Below are positions 17,658-25,643 of a DNA stretch of 64,000 bases, in pieces. Location: NCBI GenBank assembly GCA_028336925.1, contig JAOKVV010000006.1:1-64000 (forward strand), given 5' to 3'. The translations under genes were made by a program, and so were the position numbers. The notes under the pieces were generated by a model. That model saw nothing but the letters and a program-made list of their open reading frames with translations, ran no database searches and had not been told where the DNA came from. Positions within the stretch are counted from its first letter, which is position 1. Every line of letters begins with the position of its first letter. This DNA is from Vicingaceae bacterium (lineage in GTDB: Bacteria; Bacteroidota; Bacteroidia; Flavobacteriales_E; Vicingaceae).

Positions 17658-18971
17658 CTAAGCGATTGGATCAGCATATAAATCAAAGTGGTCTGCTTCT
17701 CTAACTTTTACAGTTACAAAATCGCCTACTCGTACAAAATGATCTTTCTTGTGAATCAAAACTTCATTATCCACTTCAGGTGAATCAAATTCAGTTCTAC
17801 CAATAAAATAATCACCCTCTACTCGATCAATTAATACCTTAAATTCTTTGCCAATTTTTTCTTGATTCAATTCAAATGAAATGGCGCTTTGAACATCCAT
17901 AATCCGCTCCGCTCGTGCTTCCTTTACTTCTTGTGGCACATCATCTTCTAATTTGTAAGCATGTGTATTCTCTTCATGCGAATAAGTAAATGCACCCAAT
18001 CGGTCAAATCTACTTTCTTCTACCCACTTCAACATTTCCTCGAAGTCTTCTTCGGTTTCTCCGGGGTATCCTACAATTAGCGTAGTACGAATAGCTATAC
18101 CTGGAACTTCATTTCTGAATTTCTCGATCAAAGCAGTTGTTTTAGCTTTAGTGGTTCCTCTGCGCATTGATTTCAAAACAGAATCACTGATATGCTGCAA
18201 CGGTATATCGAGGTAATTGCAGATATTATCACGCTCACGCATTACTTCAAGCACATCTTCAGGAAATCCTGTTGGGAAGGCATAATGCAAACGAATCCAC
18301 TCAATACCCTCAACATCTGATAGATTACGAAGTAATTCCGCTAAGTTTCTTTTCTTGTAAATATCTAAACCGTAATAAGTTAAATCTTGAGCAATCAATA
18401 TCAACTCTTTCACGCCTTGAGCAGCTAGGGATTGTGCATTCTTAACCAATTGCTCAATCGGTGTAGAAACGTGTTTTCCACGCATTAATGGTATTGCACA
18501 AAATGAACATGGACGATCGCAACCTTCCGCTATCTTAAAATAAGCAAAGTGATTGGGTGTAGTTAATAAACGTTCACCAACTAATTCATGCTTGTAATCA
18601 GCTTTTAGCGTTTTCAATAAACGAGGCAATTCTCTTGTACCAAAAAAGGAATCAACCTCAGGCATTTCCTCTTGTAATTCTTCACGGTAGCGCTCAGATA
18701 AACAGCCAGTAACGTACACTTTATCTACTCTGCCGTCTTTTTTAGCTTCTACGTAACTGATAATAGTATCAATTGATTCTTGTTTCGCATTGTCGATAAA
18801 TCCGCACGTATTGATAATCACAATCTCAGAATCATCTTGCTTTGCTTCATGTTCCACCTCAAAATTATTCGCTTTAAGCTGATTCATCATTACTTCAGAA
18901 TCGAAAATATTTTTAGAACAACCTAGTGTAACTACGTTGACTTTATTTTTCTTTAATGTTTTTGTCTTCAT
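17658..18971 (-). CDS. rimO: Ribosomal protein S12 methylthiotransferase RimO
   Basis: This enzyme methylthiolates Asp89 (E. coli numbering) of ribosomal protein S12. It has the N-terminal MTTase domain with TLGCSKNIFDSEVM, a radical-SAM cluster motif in EGCDRPCSFCAIPLMRG (CX3CX2C), and a C-terminal TRAM domain. The ATG at 18971 (MKTKTLKKNK) is preferred. An in-frame ATG seven codons upstream adds MYSIIAY, not expected in the family. The sequence TATAATTG just upstream resembles a -7 box, so the transcript may have a very short leader. Confidence 0.94.
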   Translation of the reverse strand: MKTKTLKKNKVNVVTLGCSKNIFDSEVMMNQLKANNFEVEHEAKQDDSEIVIINTCGFIDNAKQESIDTIISYVEAKKDGRVDKVYVTGCLSERYREELQEEMPEVDSFFGTRELPRLLKTLKADYKHELVGERLLTTPNHFAYFKIAEGCDRPCSFCAIPLMRGKHVSTPIEQLVKNAQSLAAQGVKELILIAQDLTYYGLDIYKKRNLAELLRNLSDVEGIEWIRLHYAFPTGFPEDVLEVMRERDNICNYLDIPLQHISDSVLKSMRRGTTKAKTTALIEKFRNEVPGIAIRTTLIVGYPGETEEDFEEMLKWVEESRFDRLGAFTYSHEENTHAYKLEDDVPQEVKEARAERIMDVQSAISFELNQEKIGKEFKVLIDRVEGDYFIGRTEFDSPEVDNEVLIHKKDHFVRVGDFVTVKVREADHFDLYADPIA

Positions 18972-19068
18972 GTATGCAATTATAGAGTACAAAATTACAG
19001 AAAAAAGAGGTGCTTAGATGATTAATAAAGGATTGGATTTGGAAGACTATTATGTATGCAATAAACTT

Positions 19069-19092
19069 AATTAAAAAGTAAGCCCCAATTTA
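19069..19092 (+). repeat. 24-bp intergenic repeat, copy 2
   Basis: Plus-strand block beginning AATTAAAAAGTAAGCCCC, identical over 24 bases to the reverse complement of 12814-12837. Flanks differ between the copies, so only this short block is conserved exactly. Confidence 0.75.
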
Positions 19093-19144
19093 GCTTTTAA
19101 CTGATTGTGTCTTAATTTACGACAATTATGTGCTTAATATAAAT

Positions 19145-19212
19145 CAGTTATACCTAAAAAGACATAATAATTAGATATGCTTCCGTTTTTTTATCGGACA
19201 CTAACGATTTAC
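19145..19212. repeat. Dispersed intergenic repeat, copy B
   Basis: Runs from CAGTTATACC through AATAATTAG, ATATGC, TTTTTTTATCGGACACTAACGA (in two blocks) to the end of the alignment with copy A at 11304-11367. The ATCGGACACTAACGAT end block recurs in weaker form at about 12902-12917 and possibly, inverted, at about 27532-27548. Confidence 0.6.
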
Positions 19213-19239
19213 AATTTATAAATCAATTTGATGAAATGA

Positions 19240-19262
19240 GATGGTATTTCAATAATACCATC
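19240..19262. other. Hairpin of unknown function
   Basis: GATGGTATT (19240-19248) and AATACCATC (19254-19262) are perfect complements around a 5-base loop. No T-run follows on either strand, so it is not an obvious terminator. It lies just beyond dispersed repeat copy B and may belong to it. Confidence 0.4.
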
Positions 19263-19328
19263 CATAATGCGCGATTAAAGTTAATTGAGTAGCTTAATAA
19301 AGGCCCTATAAGCTCCAAATAAATTAAC

Positions 19329-19364
19329 TACTTCCGCCCTTGACAAAATTCCTGGGCGGAAGTA
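19329..19364 (-). terminator. Probable terminator hairpin of the PLP gene
   Basis: TACTTCCGCCC (19329-19339) pairs with GGGCGGAAGTA (19354-19364) over 11 bp with a 14-base loop, only 8 bases beyond the minus-strand stop at 19373. The tail lacks a strong T-run. The GC-rich stem and its position suggest a transcript-end hairpin. Confidence 0.5.
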
Positions 19365-19372
19365 ACAAATAT

Positions 19373-21223
19373 CTAAATATTACGAACGAATTCTTTAAAC
19401 ACGCTTTTATGTTTCTCTAAATCCAAATCAGGAGAAAGAGATGCTCTTACAATATAATCCTTATCCCCTTCTTTGGTTGTACCTTGAGTAGAAGTTGCAG
19501 GAATTGTCCAATAGCAACCTTTTAATTGACCATAACTAACACAAAATTTACTTTCAGTAGGTATTTCTGAAATCATTAAATTGATCAATTGGAGATTCAG
19601 TGCTCGTTTATTGGTTTCTCTTTCTTCATCGTTGGCTCCTGAAGTTGGCAAATCGAGTGAAAAAACAGATGGTGTAAATCCTTGCTGTGCTAACTCTTCT
19701 GAAACAAAATTAATTTTTGCTGAAGGTAATGTTGCTTGAATAAACTCAACAAATGCTCTTGTATTTTGGTAAGCATCAGCTATTCGCTGAATCATAGTAG
19801 GTAATTGATTAGCCAATAGATGGTATTGAACATCGGTAGCTTCATTGTCACACAACAGCAAATGAGATTCTATTTGACTCATATAGTTAGCCCCTTTCTC
19901 GTTTGCAACACAGTATCCTGCTGTGCACTTCCCTCCGCTTGGAAACTTAGAACCGCTGGCGTAAGAGATGGTTTTTATGGTGGATAGAATTGCTCCTTCT
20001 CCAAGAAAGTTTACATTCGGGCAAAAAGTTTGATCCAATATAAAAACCGGTTCAACAGCTAAAGTGCCTGAAGTGGTATGTCTTTCTAACATTAAGGCAT
20101 CTCTCAAATCACTTAAATTGGGTACTTCTACTCTTGGGTTAGTCGGAATTTCTGCAATAATATAAGGAACGGCATCCTCTTTCGCCATTTCAGATAACAC
20201 TTGGCGAACACTACTAATCATATCATTATCACCATCAACCGGCAAATCAACCACTTCTACGTTATCAATGCATTTTGCTACGCGCCTAGCTTGATCGTTA
20301 GTTCCCCCATAACAATTGGGTGGTACAATAAATCGAATCGGTTTTCCTGGGTGGCTTTTTATCGCATCATTAATTAACCCCATCATAATGGCGTATTGAA
20401 TTGATAAGCCACTAGAAGCTACTATGGCATTTGTTGGTGATTTGGTGATCTCTTTTAACGAAGATATCACCTGTTGTTTATTATCTGAATGGTCTCCTTT
20501 CTGAACCTGTTGTTGTTCTAAGTTTAACATATTTCGAAGAACTTCCAATGTGTCTATTGGCGTCATTGAAATGGACTCACGTCTTCTTACATGCTGAATT
20601 TCTGAAACATATTCAGTAGTATGAGCTCCGCAAACTGTAATAATACTTCCTTTCTCACCAAAAGTATTTAAGATAAAATCTACCGAAGAGTTGAACGTTA
20701 GTACGCCTCCATCAATTTTATCATCAGTAATAAATACAGTACTGCCATCAAACTCTGCCACTTGGTCGAATCCATCAACCTTTACTAAATCTAATTGATA
20801 ACCATATACTTCGGTTAACACTTTTTGGTCAATCGGCAAGGGTAACTGATTTTCATAGCAAACCCGTGTTCTTTTTTTATCTAATAAGTTCTTCCTAAGA
20901 ATAGCTAATAAAGGTGTCATCTTAGACGAAAAAGCAATTACATTCGCCGGATTAATTTCATTTATTTCAGCAATAGTCCATTCCAAAATACATGACAATG
21001 GATGACCTAATCTAATGTAATCATAGGCGGTAGGCAAGCGATCTAAATCTTCCGTAGAGAATTTGTTTGCTAGATATAACTCATTGAAATTCTCTAAAAA
21101 AGCTGTTTTAGCTTTTTGTTCATTATATATATCTAACCGATGGGTTGTGATACTTAGCCAGCCTGCAGGCATGTGATCAATTACCTGTTTTATGAATTCA
21201 ATTGTAGCCTTAGCGCTCATCAT
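19373..21223 (-). CDS. Long Cys/Met-metabolism-type PLP enzyme
   Basis: The C-terminal two-thirds look like a cystathionine gamma-synthase-family enzyme: SSGLSIQYAIMMGL near 270, LDQTF with the pyridine-ring Asp at about 397, and the PLP lysine in SYASGSKFPSGGK at about Lys426. Known members are about 380-400 residues, but this protein has 616. The first about 250 residues form an extra N-terminal domain without a motif I recognise. The reaction could be a sulfur amino-acid lyase or gamma-replacement, and I cannot choose. A second Met follows immediately (MM), so the start may be three bases later. No sulfur-metabolism neighbour helps. Confidence 0.7.
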   Translation of the reverse strand: MMSAKATIEFIKQVIDHMPAGWLSITTHRLDIYNEQKAKTAFLENFNELYLANKFSTEDLDRLPTAYDYIRLGHPLSCILEWTIAEINEINPANVIAFSSKMTPLLAILRKNLLDKKRTRVCYENQLPLPIDQKVLTEVYGYQLDLVKVDGFDQVAEFDGSTVFITDDKIDGGVLTFNSSVDFILNTFGEKGSIITVCGAHTTEYVSEIQHVRRRESISMTPIDTLEVLRNMLNLEQQQVQKGDHSDNKQQVISSLKEITKSPTNAIVASSGLSIQYAIMMGLINDAIKSHPGKPIRFIVPPNCYGGTNDQARRVAKCIDNVEVVDLPVDGDNDMISSVRQVLSEMAKEDAVPYIIAEIPTNPRVEVPNLSDLRDALMLERHTTSGTLAVEPVFILDQTFCPNVNFLGEGAILSTIKTISYASGSKFPSGGKCTAGYCVANEKGANYMSQIESHLLLCDNEATDVQYHLLANQLPTMIQRIADAYQNTRAFVEFIQATLPSAKINFVSEELAQQGFTPSVFSLDLPTSGANDEERETNKRALNLQLINLMISEIPTESKFCVSYGQLKGCYWTIPATSTQGTTKEGDKDYIVRASLSPDLDLEKHKSVFKEFVRNI

Positions 21224-21328
21224 AATGTGTTTAATTTTTTAAGAAAGGAAAATTACTTTAATCAGCTAAACTGATAAAGTAATAATTGAAGAAAATTTAA
21301 AATCGATTGTTCTAATGGTAGAGCTTAA

Positions 21329-22141
21329 TTACCAGCTTCCACCGGCACCGCCGCCGCCGAAGCCACCGCCGCCAAAACCACCAAAACCACCGCCGCCTCC
21401 ACCGAAGCCGCCAAAACCACCACCGCCAGAATTAAAGTTGTTCCAGCTTCCTCCATGAGAACGAGAAGCAGAGCCCATTAACCAAAGTGCGGTCCATAGA
21501 GATACATTGTGGCCAATGGAGTACTTTTTAGCTCGTTTTACAGAACTATATATGAAGATAAAAATGATAAATAAAACAAACAAAAAAGGAGAAAGTGGCG
21601 CCTTGGCTGTTGTTTTTTTCTTGTAAGCAGCTGCTGAATATTCACCACCAACGATGCTTATAATGGTTTCAATCCCTTTAAAAATTCCCTGAACCTGTGC
21701 ACCTTGTTTAAAAAAGGGGATCATTTCTTGTTCTACTATTCTTTTACTAATTGCATCGGGTAAAACACCTTCTAAGCCATAACCTGTAGCAATGAAAACT
21801 TGCCCTTTACTATCAGCTGTTTTAGGTTTAAACAACAATACAATTCCATTGTCAAACCTGGCATCACCCACGCCCCACTTTTCACCCAACTCAAAAGCAA
21901 ATGCCCCTGCATCATTTCCACACAAATCGTTTACCGTTACCACCGCTATTTGTGTAGAAGTAGTATCATTAAAAACTACTAACCTATTCTCTAAGGCTTG
22001 CACCTCACTTGGCTGCATTATTTTAGCAAAGTCATTAACCAAACGAGGTGGCGAAGGCTTGGCGGGCATACAGTCTTGAGCTGAAAGCCCCACGCTAATC
22101 AGTAGAAATAATAATAAGGTGAATCGTTTTACTTGAATCAT
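21329..22141 (-). CDS. TPM-domain membrane protein with Gly-rich tail
   Basis: A 270-residue protein with an N-terminal signal peptide, a TPM domain (about residues 30-160; PSPPRLVNDFAKIMQPSEVQALE, then the GVGDARFDNGIVLLFKPK and ATGYGLEGVLPD motifs), a membrane segment near 186-200, and a C-terminal glycine/serine-rich tail of about 45 residues (GGGGFGGFGG repeats). This is the layout of the YgcG/TPM_phosphatase family. The function in bacteria is unknown, although the domain was linked to thylakoid repair in plants. It is the last gene of a lemA-TPM-TPM operon, 3 bases after the preceding stop. Confidence 0.85.
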   Translation of the reverse strand: MIQVKRFTLLLFLLISVGLSAQDCMPAKPSPPRLVNDFAKIMQPSEVQALENRLVVFNDTTSTQIAVVTVNDLCGNDAGAFAFELGEKWGVGDARFDNGIVLLFKPKTADSKGQVFIATGYGLEGVLPDAISKRIVEQEMIPFFKQGAQVQGIFKGIETIISIVGGEYSAAAYKKKTTAKAPLSPFLFVLFIIFIFIYSSVKRAKKYSIGHNVSLWTALWLMGSASRSHGGSWNNFNSGGGGFGGFGGGGGGFGGFGGGGFGGGGAGGSW

Positions 22142-22144
22142 AGT

Positions 22145-22582
22145 TTATTTTTTTCCAAATGAGACCTCATTCGGTAATTCATCCACATCATCTTTCTGAT
22201 ATGGAAAATGTGCTTTTAGTTGTTCGCCAGATTTTTTTAATCCTTCTACTAGACCTTCTGTGAATTCTCCTTTTTTAAAGTAATCCACCATCATATCGCG
22301 TATTTCATCCCAAAATCCTTTTGGAACTACTTTGTTGATGCCCACATCACCTAAAATGGCAAACTGCTTGTCTTCAGTAGCTAAATAAAACAGAACTCCA
22401 TTTCGGAGCTCTGTTTTTTGCATTTCTAATAAGCTAAATACGTGAGAAGCTCTGTCTAGAACATCTTCTTTGCATCGCTTTTCTATGTGTACACGAATTT
22501 CGCCAGAGGTGTTCATTTCTGCTTCACCTATCGATTGCTCAATGTACTTGATTTGTTCTTCTGTAAATAAATCTTTCGCCAT
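22145..22582 (-). CDS. TPM-domain protein without signal peptide
   Basis: A 145-residue cytoplasmic-looking protein with a TPM domain: FTEEQIKYIEQSIGEAEMNTSGEIRVHIEKRC, then NGVLFYLATEDKQFAILGDVGINKVVP. It resembles the partner gene but lacks the signal peptide, membrane segment and glycine-rich tail. The middle gene of the operon, separated by 3 bases from each neighbour, which points to translation as one transcript. Confidence 0.85.
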   Translation of the reverse strand: MAKDLFTEEQIKYIEQSIGEAEMNTSGEIRVHIEKRCKEDVLDRASHVFSLLEMQKTELRNGVLFYLATEDKQFAILGDVGINKVVPKGFWDEIRDMMVDYFKKGEFTEGLVEGLKKSGEQLKAHFPYQKDDVDELPNEVSFGKK

Positions 22583-22585
22583 AAC

Positions 22586-23164
22586 TTAAAATTGTACTTC
22601 AGGTGCTTTTTCTGCTCCTGCATCTGCTTCAAAATAAGGTTTCTTTTCAAAATCAAACCAGCCTGCATAAATCACTCTAGGAAATTGCTTGATATACGTA
22701 TTGTAATCGCCTGTAGCATCGTTAAACTTTTTACGTTCTACTGTGATTCTGTTTTCTGCTCCTTCTAATTGCGCCTGAAGCTCTAAAAAGTTCTGGTTCG
22801 CTTTCAGCTCAGGGTAACGCTCAACTGAAAGCAATAATCGGCTTAGTGCTCCTGATAATTCGCCTTGCGCTGCTTGAAACTTTTGCATGCTTGCTTCATC
22901 TAACTTTGATGCATCTATGTTCATACTCGTTGCTTTAGAGCGTGCCTCTATCACATCAGTAAGCGTTGTCTTTTCAAAGTCTGCTGCTCCTTTTACTGTG
23001 TTTACTAAGTTCGGAATCAGGTCGGCTCGACGTTGATAAACATTTTGAACTTGTGCCCAAGATTTATCTACAGTTTCACCCTTTTCTACCATGCTGTTAT
23101 ATCCACATGACGACATAGAAGTAGCGAAAAGTACTACCAATAATAGTTTTATAATTTTTTTCAT
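22586..23164 (-). CDS. lemA: LemA family protein
   Basis: A 192-residue membrane-anchored protein. Its N-terminal segment is hydrophobic with a Cys at residue 20 (SMSSCGYN), consistent with a lipoprotein signal. The LemA signature runs from VDKSWAQVQNVYQRRADLIPNLVNTVK to the coiled-coil segment SRLLLSVERYPELKANQNF. LemA proteins commonly sit beside TPM-domain genes, and their function is unclear. First gene of the operon. A terminator of the upstream htpG gene lies between them. Confidence 0.92.
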   Translation of the reverse strand: MKKIIKLLLVVLFATSMSSCGYNSMVEKGETVDKSWAQVQNVYQRRADLIPNLVNTVKGAADFEKTTLTDVIEARSKATSMNIDASKLDEASMQKFQAAQGELSGALSRLLLSVERYPELKANQNFLELQAQLEGAENRITVERKKFNDATGDYNTYIKQFPRVIYAGWFDFEKKPYFEADAGAEKAPEVQF

Positions 23165-23201
23165 CTTGTTTTAGATTATTTGTTAGTTAAAGGTATTAAA
23201 A

Positions 23202-23232
23202 AAATGCCTCCTTAAAATTTAAGGAGGCATTT
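23202..23232 (-). terminator. Terminator of htpG
   Basis: AAATGCCTCCTTAAA (23202-23216) pairs with TTTAAGGAGGCATTT (23218-23232), and an A-run to the left gives a T-run on the minus strand. It lies just beyond the htpG stop, making it a canonical minus-strand terminator. Confidence 0.8.
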
Positions 23233-23235
23233 ACA

Positions 23236-25113
23236 TTAGTTGATTAATTCAATGCTCCGTTTTATAAATGAGTTTAGTTCTTCTCCCTTCAATAAATTTT
23301 GAGAAAGTAATGCTAAATCAGTCGCCTGCTTGGCCATGCTGCTCTGCTTCGTCGCTTCTGATTCGTTTAGTATTTTACTCACTAATGGGTGATTAGCATT
23401 CACTACTAAGTTGTACATCTCGGGTAGGTTGCCCATGCCCATCATACCGCCACCGCCGCCTACAGCGCTCATGTCTTTCATTCTTCTCATAAATTCAGAC
23501 TGCGTAATGGTAAATGGCTGATCTGTTTCGCTCATACTTTCAAACGTAACCGTAAACTTCTCTTTAGGAACTGCCGCCTCAATTACTGGCTTTAGTTTCT
23601 TCTCATCGTCTTCAGTTAATTTAGAAGGAATTTCTTCATCCTTTTTGATCAACTTATCAATGGTATCTCCATCTACTCGAGTAAAGGTTGTGTCCTTATA
23701 TTCTTGCTCTAATTTACCTACTAAGTGCGCAGAAAGTGGTGAATCTAATACCACTACATCATATCCTTTGTCTTTAGCTGAGCTGATGTAAGCGTATTGC
23801 TCCTCTTTATTAGAAGTATAAAGAACCACTACTTTACCATCTTTATCGGTTTGAAGTGGCTTAATTTGCTCCAAATACTCTTCCATTGTTTTAGCAACGC
23901 CTTCTGTGTTCTTCAACAATGCAAAACCTTTCGCTTTATCAAAGAATTTGTCATCTGAAAGCATACCGTATTCAATGAAGATTTTAATGTCATCCCACTT
24001 CTTTTCAAAATCAGGACGATCATTTTTGTATAAATCTTCTAGTTTGTCCGCTACTTTCTTAGAAATGTATTTAGATATCTTTTTCACATTCGCATCACTC
24101 TGTAAGTAAGAACGAGAAACGTTTAACGGAATATCAGGAGAGTCAATTACACCATGTAGCATGGTTAAAAAGTCAGGTACAATCCCTTCTACCGATTCAG
24201 TAACAAACACCTGATTTGAATACAATTGAATCTTATTTTTCTGCATTTCCATGTTGGATTTCAACTTAGGGAAAAACAAAATACCGGTTAAGTTAAACGG
24301 ATAATCTACATTTAAGTGAATGTGAAATAATGGCTCATCAAAAGTCATTGGATACAATTCTCTATAGAAGTTTTTATAATCATCAGCCGCCAAATCAGAT
24401 GGAGCTTTTGTCCAAGCAGGTGATGGGTTATTAATGATGTTATCTTCTACAATAGTTTCTTCTTTTGCATCGTCGCCTTCACCTATTTTCTCTTTTCGTT
24501 CGTTAGTTCCGAATTTAATTTCAATCGGCATAAACTTGCAATACTTGTCCAACAGCTGCTGAATCTTTGCTTTTTCCAAGTATTCTAACGCGTCGTCTGC
24601 AATATGCAATACAATATCTGTTCCTCTGCCGTCTTTCTCAGCTTCTTCTAATGTAAAGTTTGGCGAACCATCACATTCCCATTTCACTGCTTTTGATCCT
24701 TCTGTATGCGAAAGTGAGATAATTTCCACTTTAGAAGCCACCATAAATGCAGAATAGAAACCTAAACCAAAGTGGCCGATAACGCTAGCCTTATCTTTAT
24801 ACTTCTGCACAAATTCCTCAGCTCCTGAGAATGCGATTTGATTGATGTATTTATCTACTTCTTCGGCGGTCATACCGATACCATTATCCGAAAAAGTTAA
24901 GGTTTTAGCGTCCTTATCTAATTTCACTTCTACTCGTAAGTTTTCTACATTCGCTTTCGACTCACCCAATTGTGCAAGTGTTCTTAGCTTCTGCGTAGCA
25001 TCTACTGCGTTAGAAATTAGTTCTCTCAAAAATATTTCTTGATCTGAATACAAGAATTGTTTAATGATTGGAAAAATGTTTTCAGTTTGAACATTAATCT
25101 TTCCTTGTGCCAT
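23236..25113 (-). CDS. htpG: Molecular chaperone HtpG (Hsp90)
   Basis: ATP-dependent Hsp90-family chaperone of 625 residues. The N-terminal GHKL ATPase domain has FLRELISNAVDA (Asn for Mg), DNGIGMT and GHFGLGFYSAFMV. A middle domain with LFHIHLNVDYPFNLTGILFFPK and the C-terminal dimerisation domain follow. The C-terminal region includes the glycine/methionine-rich loop GGGGGMMGMGNLPEMYNLV, as in other Bacteroidota forms. The upstream region holds a small palindrome at 25206-25218. Heat regulation is possible but not visible. Confidence 0.96.
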   Translation of the reverse strand: MAQGKINVQTENIFPIIKQFLYSDQEIFLRELISNAVDATQKLRTLAQLGESKANVENLRVEVKLDKDAKTLTFSDNGIGMTAEEVDKYINQIAFSGAEEFVQKYKDKASVIGHFGLGFYSAFMVASKVEIISLSHTEGSKAVKWECDGSPNFTLEEAEKDGRGTDIVLHIADDALEYLEKAKIQQLLDKYCKFMPIEIKFGTNERKEKIGEGDDAKEETIVEDNIINNPSPAWTKAPSDLAADDYKNFYRELYPMTFDEPLFHIHLNVDYPFNLTGILFFPKLKSNMEMQKNKIQLYSNQVFVTESVEGIVPDFLTMLHGVIDSPDIPLNVSRSYLQSDANVKKISKYISKKVADKLEDLYKNDRPDFEKKWDDIKIFIEYGMLSDDKFFDKAKGFALLKNTEGVAKTMEEYLEQIKPLQTDKDGKVVVLYTSNKEEQYAYISSAKDKGYDVVVLDSPLSAHLVGKLEQEYKDTTFTRVDGDTIDKLIKKDEEIPSKLTEDDEKKLKPVIEAAVPKEKFTVTFESMSETDQPFTITQSEFMRRMKDMSAVGGGGGMMGMGNLPEMYNLVVNANHPLVSKILNESEATKQSSMAKQATDLALLSQNLLKGEELNSFIKRSIELIN

Positions 25114-25205
25114 TGTTGTGCTATTTTAAGTTATTATTTATAAATTTAAATCGACTTTTTTAAAGTCATGAGGTTATTTCAAAGTATATACCAAAGCTTA
25201 AACTC

Positions 25206-25218
25206 TGACAAATTGTCA
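25206..25218. promoter_or_regulatory. Palindrome upstream of htpG
   Basis: TGACAAATTGTCA is a perfect 13-base palindrome around a central A, about 93-105 bases upstream of the htpG start. Its symmetry and location suit an operator, but it does not match CIRCE (TTAGCACTC-N9-GAGTGCTAA). No regulator can be named. Confidence 0.35.
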
Positions 25219-25618
25219 AAACACCCTTATTTTAACCCATCAATTTAATTGATAAATACAAATTGTAGTCCATTTTGGCATTAGCGAACGCGTTACATTT
25301 CATTTTACAATCTCAAATGAAGATCTTATTATTAACATCGTCATCAATTAGAACTAACATAAAATTTGTTATTCTTACAGACCAACTCTATGAGTTAAGT
25401 CTGTTTTTTATTTTACAAAAACAAAAACTTAATAATCGGCTTAAAGATTAGCTCTTGTACTTCAACTTTACATTTTTAATTGAACAACCTTGGTTTTATA
25501 AAAAAAATAGACTCTTTATTGTAACTATAATAGTTAGCTTATTTTCAAAATGAACTTATAACGAAACCATCGTTCAAAAGTTCGAATCAGCAAAAAGTAT
25601 TAATCCAAACAATCCACC

Positions 25619-25626
25619 TACCTTTG
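25619..25626 (+). promoter_or_regulatory. Bacteroidota -7 box of the RhlE-like gene
   Basis: TACCTTTG matches the TAnnTTTG consensus for sigma-A promoters in Bacteroidota and lies 17 bases before the ATG at 25644. No good TTTG -33 box was identified at the usual spacing. Confidence 0.5.
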
Positions 25627-25643
25627 CATTTTAATAAAAATAT

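Larger units (their letters stand above)
18972..19372. other. Intergenic region with repeats and hairpins
   Basis: About 400 AT-rich bases between rimO (starting at its right end on minus) and the PLP gene (ending here on minus). No gene is supported. Contents, listed separately, are the 24-bp repeat at 19069-19092, dispersed repeat copy B at 19145-19212, a 9-bp-stem hairpin at 19240-19262 and an 11-bp-stem hairpin at 19329-19364. Confidence 0.6.
25114..25643. other. Intergenic region between divergent htpG and RhlE-like genes
   Basis: 530 AT-rich bases with no supported gene. It holds the 13-bp palindrome at 25206-25218 near the htpG side and a TAnnTTTG-type promoter box for the helicase at 25619-25626. 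Two pairs of similar short AT-rich words occur, but no clear repeat, riboswitch or tRNA was found. Confidence 0.5.

Noticed and set aside
25565-25600. GTTCGAATC-like word suggesting a tRNA T-arm
   Set aside because: No acceptor, anticodon or D-arm pairing around it. It is isolated in AT-rich intergenic DNA.
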